This document shows positions 57,152 through 64,000 of a stretch of 64,000 bases of DNA, one piece after another (position 1 is the stretch's first letter; each line of letters opens with the position of its first letter). This DNA comes from Alviniconcha marisindica. Lineage: Eukaryota; Mollusca; Gastropoda; Provannidae. The translations under genes and the position numbers were made by a program. Location: positions 1-64,000 of the forward strand of contig JABMCL010003290.1 of assembly GCA_018857735.1 (NCBI GenBank), read 5' to 3'. The notes beneath the pieces are model-generated. The model was not told where the DNA came from and did no database searches. It saw nothing but the letters and a program-made list of their open reading frames with translations.

Positions 57152-59000
57152 TGAGTGCTAATTAACTCCCTTGTTTGTTGATATCATAAGTTGTCAGCAT
57201 CATTATTGAAGTTTTTTTCACATGTTCTTTCCCACATTTTAGCTTGACATCATGGATAGAACACCAGAAACTCACAGTTCTGCATAAAAGTCTCAAAAGA
57301 AATTATGTAGAATTATAGTTTTCCTTTTTGTCACAAATATATTTCATTATTCTGAATTTCTGAATTTGACATATTGTAGCATTTTGAAAAAGGGGTGATT
57401 TATTGGGTTTACCCCAAACAATTTTTAAATCATTATAATTCTGTTAACAGTTTGAAATCAGATAAATTCATTAATCCTCTGCAATGTTTATTAACGCATC
57501 GCTGGGAAGGAGAAACCTCTGTCCACCAAAAGTGTGGCAGCATCAACATGTTTGGAACATTTACCCATTGACATTATTTTAGTTGCAGCCTGTTTGCCCT
57601 GCCCTATATTGGCTATCGCCACTTCAGCAAAGATAGAGGGCAATTCTCTGTGTTATTTATGTAATGGAGTGGAGTGGTAGACTACAGGCAGTGGAGTCAG
57701 TCAATATTTGAGAGCAAGGCAGGCGGAGGCGGCAATCAAGTTTTATTCTCACAGCAGCAGACAATTTTCAGCACACGCAAAATCCTCACTTGCACGCACA
57801 GATAAGAGAGCGGCGTGGGCCGCAGGGAAAACATGCTATCACTACAATCAAATCGGCCCTCTTGACCACAAAATGGCTGACAATTGTGTTTCCTTGGTCT
57901 GCACAAATATGGTTTCCTCTACAATAACTAAACTAATTAAATCATGAAAAACATCGAATAAAAGCTAAATGACAACCTTTTAAACCATGCAAACAAAATG
58001 TACAGGCATGACTTATTTAATTTACACTGAGCGTTGGAAGCGTGGCTTGTGCCTGTCTATAAACAGATTCATACAACTAAATCACAGTTAACACAATGTA
58101 CAAAATATAAATGTCAATAAAATTTACATCAGAATAAAGAGCACGCTCCAACGGTTAAAATGGCACATAACAAATTACAATACAATGTTCTGTGTGAGAA
58201 GCAAGACACACTCAAAGACTAGCACTAAAACAATCTGTGCGAACTTTTGCCTGGGGCTAGTTGCAGCATCGCTGATAAAATGATATCAAGTAGTCTATGA
58301 ATGCACCTTAGCTTCTACAGTACACAATACTTAATCAGTTAATTTCAAACCAAATAAACACTAAACATGAAGTCAGCTAAGCAAAATACTATACAACAAG
58401 GCATTGATCGATACAGAATGACTTTAATCGAGTCAAAACAACGATTCACTACTATTCACTAAGTACTAAACAGAGAACGTGCCATGCAGACAACAGCTAT
58501 AAAAAGAATAGACCTAGTGAGGCATCAGCTACTGATTAAGCTTTATCCTGCATCTAAATAAATGTGTACACATTCTAAGATGCCAAATTATTTTACACAT
58601 GGCTTGGTGCATAAAAAGGAGTAGGTAAACAAACAACAAGCGGTCAAAATATTAAGGGAGAAAACATTTGAAACTGGCGTGCACTGGCGGCTATCGCTGG
58701 TCGGCTATGTGAAGGCCATGTGGCATTACGCTACAAAACAAAAGCATTGTTTGCTCCAGTTCCCGGGTTACTAACAGTACAGTAATGAAATTGCATGGAT
58801 CTGATAACCGGGGCAGGATTACCATTAAAACGTGTACAAAGAGCACTTGCTCACATTTATAAAACAACTAACTTCACAGTTACTTAAAGTTACAACTGCA
58901 TCCAGAGACATTGTAACAATAATCAAGGGACAACATGCATAATAACCAGGGAGATGCCATTTATTAGCTTTCTAGTGTGCATGCCCAATGTTCTCTTCTG

Positions 59001-59914
59001 CTAACCCTTTCATCACCAGTAGTGCATGCAAAGTATAGGCATAGAAACTAGCAGTGCAGAAGCACAATGCAGCTCAGAACCAGCTGTGCAGGAGTGCTAC
59101 ACTGCAGATCACCACCTACCTACTTTAAATATCTGTATCTTCTCAACCACTCATCCAATCTTATTCAACCATACATCAATTTCAAGACAATTGAATGGAG
59201 CACTAAACGGGTTGGTTTCTTTTGGGATTAAAGTTTGATTTTGATGTTATATTCATAGAGTTAATGGAATGCACATATGTAATGTGAGGTTGTTTTTTTT
59301 AGGTTGAAGTGTAGAAAAAAACAAGCAAGTAGTAAATTGTTTGGGGTGTTATATTTAGATCTGGAAGACCTTAAACAGAGTAAATCTGATGGGGAAAAAA
59401 AGTGGAGAGACAGAAAGTTGTACTCCCTTCATAAAGAGCCTATTGGGTGCATCAGGCCCACCCCCCAACCGAATCCGATTTTTGGCCCACAATGCCAAGC
59501 AGAGAGCAGAGGGGTTTAATGTTTTAATGCATTCATTTACAATTCACTTATGACAGAGAAAACAAAAAATCTCAAACTGAACCACTGTCACTGTCAATAG
59601 TGAGTACAATCGGTGACTGACTCCTGGTCAAAATGCTAGCCATTTTTGTGCAAGCTGCAAAAATGTTGAAAACGCATTAAGAATCAAAGACACACAGATT
59701 TCAGCACCAACTGAAAGCCAGTCTTGGTTTTGTCACGTGACTAACCTTGGGACCATGTCTGGTTTTATTCACAAAAGATTCAAGAGGTTTAGTAACTCTG
59801 CTGACCCAAGATGCTGATGGCAACATTGGCCTTCTTACTGTAAGTCGCTGCTCGGCGACAGTGGCATTCTCATTACAAGTCACCGCTCTGCAACTTTAGC
59901 GAAGAAAGGGTTAA
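59001..59914. mobile_element. piggyBac-like non-autonomous element (914 bp)
   Basis: The left end is CTAA + CCCTTTCATC and the right end GAAGAAAGGG + TTAA. TTAA targets and CCCTTT/AAAGGG ends are typical of piggyBac. The uninterrupted paralogue at 37430-37530 has a single CTAA at the same place, so the insertion is directly demonstrated. The first T of the left target has become C, or the target was CTAA. Short reading frames such as CYTADHHLPTLN are not a transposase. Confidence 0.8.
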
Positions 59915-60033
59915 CAGCAAAGACACACTAGCTAGCCAAGTAAATGCATGGAGATAGTAGAGTCATTGTAACATTTTCCAAACAGCAGTACATCAACAAG
60001 GTGAAGAGTTTCCAAAAGGATTTCCCCCACAGA

Positions 60034-60037
<4 letters not shown>

Positions 60038-60090
<53 letters not shown>
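60038..60090. repeat. (GT)n(GA)n microsatellite
   Basis: GT run directly followed by about 20 GA units. Confidence 0.95.
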
Positions 60091-60094
<4 letters not shown>

Positions 60095-60307
60095 AATACA
60101 CACAAAAATGGTTTATTGTGACCAGTGCAAAACTGAGAACTGCCACATCAACACTGTAGCTGATTCCACACACACACACAAACTGTTAGATGGTTCTTGC
60201 CTGCAAAGCAGTGTAAGTTTTATTACTGATTCAGTACTGTAAACTGATTGCTTTTGAACAAAGGGGAGCTATTTTTTTAATTTCCTTTTTTTATATTTTT
60301 ATAATAC

Positions 60308-60435
60308 TTTATGTAAATTGTTTTGTAGGACTATGATCTACATGTGTATAGAATATCATATTTAGGTTAATATGTATCATGTGAGCGCTCAGGGCATTGA
60401 TGAGCGCATGATAAACGTACATTATTATTATTATT
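60308..60435 (+). repeat. CR1/L2-like LINE 3' UTR end (short insertion)
   Basis: Nearly the same 128 bp as 43066-43194, starting at almost the same position of the family, which could also mean a small SINE-like unit with this sequence. Confidence 0.85.
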
Positions 60436-60760
60436 GCTTTGTGGTTATTTGGTGTATTATTAAAAAAACGTGATGCACCTCATTCCTCGCAAATGTTCTA
60501 GCCACGTAATTTGTTCTTCATTTCATGACAGAAAGCAATGATGATGAGCAGTCAGTGGTCAAAGGTGAGGTGTGCTAATTTTCTTAACCACATCTGTCAC
60601 TCAAAGTTGGCAGTGATGCATAGGCGTCAGTATTTAAAGCACCTATGCAACAGTTTTATGCAATATATAGTGAGAAGTTCTGAAGAGGCTTGAAGAGCTA
60701 GACTGGCCATTGCTGAAGTCAAGAAGGAAGAAGGCCAGACTATAATGCTTTACAAATTTA

Positions 60761-61179
60761 CATACCTGTCAACCCATACAGTTTACCAGTATAAAATACA
60801 GTTTTTACATTATTTTAGGGGGATATGGACATACTGGAAAATGGATACAGGAAAACATAACTTTCATGAGATTTTGTTGTTGTTTTAAACTGAGCAAATA
60901 GATAAAAAAAACTGTCAAACGAGCAGCCAATGAATGCCATCACCAAATGCACACTGGCTGGCCTAGTGCAATATGCTAAGAAATCTCATCAGAAGTGAGA
61001 TTTGAAGTTGTGCATGCACAACAGTGCTTCTTCCTTCCACTGCCACACGAGCCGATTGGAATTCAAAATGCCGCTGGTACCAGCAAAAAAACAAAAGACC
61101 CTGGCCTGCATAAGGGAAATACAGGTTCACAAACTCTGGACTAAGGTTTACTCCCAACAGGGGTTGACTGACAGCTATG
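60761..61179 (+). mobile_element. MITE with CATACCTGTCAACC ends, copy 2
   Basis: The left end CATACCTGTCAACC and the right end GGTTGACTGACAGCTATG (with a CTG insertion) are inverted. The body is the reverse complement of 14886-15326. A short open start MPLVPAKKQK lies in it, too short to judge. Confidence 0.83.
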
Positions 61180-63179
61180 AATTTACGAATGGTTTGCTGA
61201 ATATCAACCCCAAACATGCTCCAACATCAAGGAACCAGAAGAAATGTCACTGCTACTTTGCTAGACCCATGGTTCCCTAGAGCCAAATAAGGACCTTATA
61301 AGGACTTGTATGGACCAGTATTAGATTTTGTAAGGACCATTGCAACAGTAAGGAACACACAAAATGAGCTGAATTTTGCATTCCACACATCAAGTGAAGT
61401 GTTTGTCCAGCTTATCATTTAGAACCCACTCCTGGTATGCACTGTCCTTTAGCCAGCGGTCTTGGAACAAACATTTTCTTGGCATCTTTGCTGTTAGCTC
61501 AGGTTCTTGTACAGTTCAAATTTTGCAACCAAATGGCTGACCTGGAAGTTATCGTGTAATCTTGAGACCGTGATTTCAACAGCATGTGACCTAAATGAAC
61601 ATGGAGGAAAGCATCATCCGCTTCAGACATTGTCTCAACCTATGCTCTACATACCCACAGACCCACCCGCAAATAGATCTACCTATTCATCTTGGTGCTA
61701 TTCCCTTCCGGCTAACCACGAAGGTAGGTTGTTTTTATGCCCAGTCAGTAAGGATGGTTATATCAAGGTCAATGACCAGGAAGACTCAGCTACCTGGCTC
61801 ATAGATGTACTTGTTCATCAACATACCTGTTCATTTTGACGCTTTCATTCCAGATAACTGCAATGATCTACCTATCCACTCACCTAATGTTTTACATATA
61901 ATTTACCTTAGTATGTCCATGCTTACATTACAGCTAACAACGTAAGCCAACCTGATGTTCACTCACCTATTTGTCGACGTACACAGGTCTATCCGTTCAT
62001 AAACAAACATATTCAATGCATGATTTCCGTCCAACTTGATATGTAAACTTACCTGTCCACTTACAGATCCATCTATATAAATACCCACCGATCATGTTCA
62101 TCTTGATCCTTTCTTTCTGGTAAACCACGAAGATCTATCTCTACACTCACCTCCTAGTCTAGAAAGACTAATACCTTAGTGGATATGTATGTGGACAACT
62201 GAGAAGATACCACAGATGCATTAATCATCTAAAATATTTGTGGGTAGGGAGAGGCATAACTGTGCCAACATGTTTGCAGTGAGCTGTGAAGAATAGCAAG
62301 AAAATGCTTATATGGATAAGCAGGTAGTTTTGTGACTATCATCTGAGTTTACAGGTATGCGGTAGGCTTGTTATTTATTTTTGACATACTAACTGACGGG
62401 TAGGTCTGTGGTTTAGGAGACAATATCCTGAATGGGTATGTATTTGGTGCACAGTTGTATTTAATGGACAGGCAACTTTGTTGGTCTGGAGACCATACAG
62501 ATAGACGCGTCGAAAGACTAATACATGTTATTGAACGATTTGGTTTCTGAGCAGGTGCGACATGGTCATCTGAGCAGGTGCGCGCCACTGCCAATCATAG
62601 GGGTTTGTAGGTAGGTAGTCCAATAGCTTTGTGGTTCCCTATCCTATCATTTGCAAAAGCATAATATTTTTTTTCATTTTTTTTTCATCCACGAGAAAGG
62701 TAGATCAATTATCATTTATATTTGTGCATAAGATAGGTGCTCATACATAGCCATGGTGGTAGAATAAAACATTAATTGTAAGTATGTAGATGTACAATAG
62801 TTGCTGGTGGCTGTGTAGTTAGGCAGGGAAGCCTCTGTGTCAACAATGTTTACTACATTCAACTTTGCATTAGATCTAGCCATTAGATCTAGACAGTTTC
62901 TTCTGTATGATTACAGACTTGACTAACTAAGTTTTAGTAGACTGGATGTGTTGACTTGACAATGGGAGAAGAAAAAAAATGCCAATGTAGGTGCATGTGC
63001 ATTTATATTATTTCTGATGCAGCTGTGACCTGCAATAAACTGTATCAACAAATCAAACAGGCTGCAGCAACAACTGCACTATCACAAAAATGCGATCAAC
63101 TGAATAATATTGGTAGTAGATTTGGTGTGCCAGTTCCAAGTTGCATAAGTTTGAAACATTGAGTTCAGACAATCACAGA

Positions 63180-64000
63180 ACTTTGCAACTTGTGGCAGAT
63201 CTTTGCAATGCCATCTGGTAGGATGAAACCAAAGGATAAATAAATCAACGTGGATGTGCAATGAATAGATTAAGTTTCCATCTTTCATCTGTTGTCATTA
63301 TTGTATTTTTATGTGCTGCCGTTATTTAGTGCCAGCCTGTTTCCTGACATATGTGACGATGAAATTTGAGGCAGAAAATTCTGACATTGATTGAAAAAGT
63401 TTACATCTTTTACCACACGGAAAGGAAAGGTCAAACCGGAAAGGAAAGGTCAAACCGCACGCAAATAATCAATCCAGTATATGAAACTGATAGGAAATCA
63501 ATCTCTCTTTCAATTGGTATGACTAATTTTTACTTTGGTGTTGTATATATTCACCAGTTAGACAATTCATGATGGTACCCTCTACTTTGCAACTTCCCAA
63601 AACTAGCTGTTTGTCGCAGAAGTTTGCAACTCCGTGTGGTGTGGTCAGATTAAAGACAGAATAATCTGAACTAGATTGGAAACATATAGAAAATTCTTTC
63701 ATCTTTCTGGTGGTACCATTTGCTTAATTTTCAGTGCCCTAGTTATTTAGCAGTAATCCAGTTTCTGAAGCAAGTGACGACAAAAAGTTGCAGAAGTATG
63801 TAACTTTTGGGGTCGATTTTGAAATTTCATGATGCTGTCACACCAGTATGCATCACAGTGCAGTGTGTTTAAAATAAAACCAAAGTTACCACACAAAGAT
63901 ATGCAACTGATAGGAAATTTTCTCATCTTTTACATGGTACTATTCTCTTTACAGTCGACTCCATAGTTATTAAGCAGTAGGCCCTGAAACAACACCATCC
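63180..64000. repeat. Diverged tandem repeat running off the window end
   Basis: Units of about 170-220 bp recur with weak similarity: a 'CAGAAGTTTGCAACT'-like start, 'AACTGATAGGAAAT...TCATCTTT...GGTA', then 'CCTAGTTATTTAGCAGTA' and 'TTTCTGAAGCAAGTGACGA'. Examples begin near 63185, 63600 and 63785. A separate 19-bp direct duplication (GGAAAGGAAAGGTCAAACC) lies at 63420-63457. Confidence 0.6.

Larger units (their letters stand above)
50334..64000. other. Region upstream of the visible nidogen exons; no exon identified
   Basis: The 5' exons of the nidogen-like gene should be here or further up. I looked on the minus strand for the typical start of NIDO ('FG...GD' and 'F.FFG..Y..(I/L)Y') and for a phase 0 donor, and found no convincing exon. 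The stretches 50820-51880, 54300-55670, 56170-56900, 57160-59000 and 61200-63180 have no feature that I can name. 61640-62160 has loosely repeated 'CTACCTATCCACTCACC'-like words. Confidence 0.5.

Noticed and set aside
1..64000. CRISPR arrays, rRNA genes, bacterial promoters or operons
   Set aside because: None seen; intron-exon structure and element types are those of an animal genome.

Overview
The window looks like intergenic and intronic DNA of an invertebrate animal, most likely a lophotrochozoan and plausibly a gastropod mollusc. This is inferred, not proven. The reasons are split exons with GT/AG junctions in introns of 5 to 15 kb, abundant (CA)n/(GT)n, (TA)n and very long poly(C)/poly(G) tracts, and many CR1/L2-like, Jockey-like, Gypsy and terminal-inverted-repeat (TIR) elements. 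There are no bacterial operons, rRNA genes or CRISPR arrays.

The only host gene I can support is a nidogen-like gene on the minus strand. Five exons (50333-50194, 36229-36088, 30762-30548, 16896-16799, 1712-1566) have canonical splice sites. Their phases chain perfectly (0-2, 2-0, 0-2, 2-1, 1-1) and give 742 nt of open reading frame. This encodes most of a NIDO domain followed by a nidogen-type EGF module. The 5' end (signal peptide, start of NIDO) should lie above 50333, where I did not find it. The 3' end (G2 barrel and later domains) lies beyond position 1.

Everything else is mostly mobile DNA inside these introns. 1-1.6 kb: LINE RNase H relic and poly(G)/poly(C). 3.8-6.4 kb and 39.0-41.2 kb: two copies of a TIR element in opposite orientation. 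6.5-10.3 kb: a second TIR element with palindromic arms holding a broken CR1/L2-like LINE. 12.4-14.4 kb: a decayed copy of a conserved multi-copy gene family. 14.9-23 kb: several MITEs, LINE scraps and a TTAA-flanked element with long arms. 24.2-29.8 kb: a third TIR element split by a 5'-inverted Jockey-like LINE with a target-site duplication. 32.0-34.1 kb: a MITE family, one locus of which folds back on itself. 37.8-38.9 kb: an L2-like LINE. 44.4-49.5 kb: a Gypsy retrotransposon, itself cut by a 1-kb DNA transposon and truncated by a LINE that ends about 8 bp from a nidogen splice donor. 51.9-53.6 kb: a fourth TIR element. 59.0-59.9 kb: a piggyBac-like element whose empty-site paralogue is also in the window. 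63.2-64 kb: diverged tandem repeats.

The most notable pattern is a set of unrelated-looking TIR elements. Most sit in (TA)n tracts, and each carries its own reiterated subterminal motif of about 10-20 bp in both orientations. I cannot assign them to a named superfamily from sequence alone.
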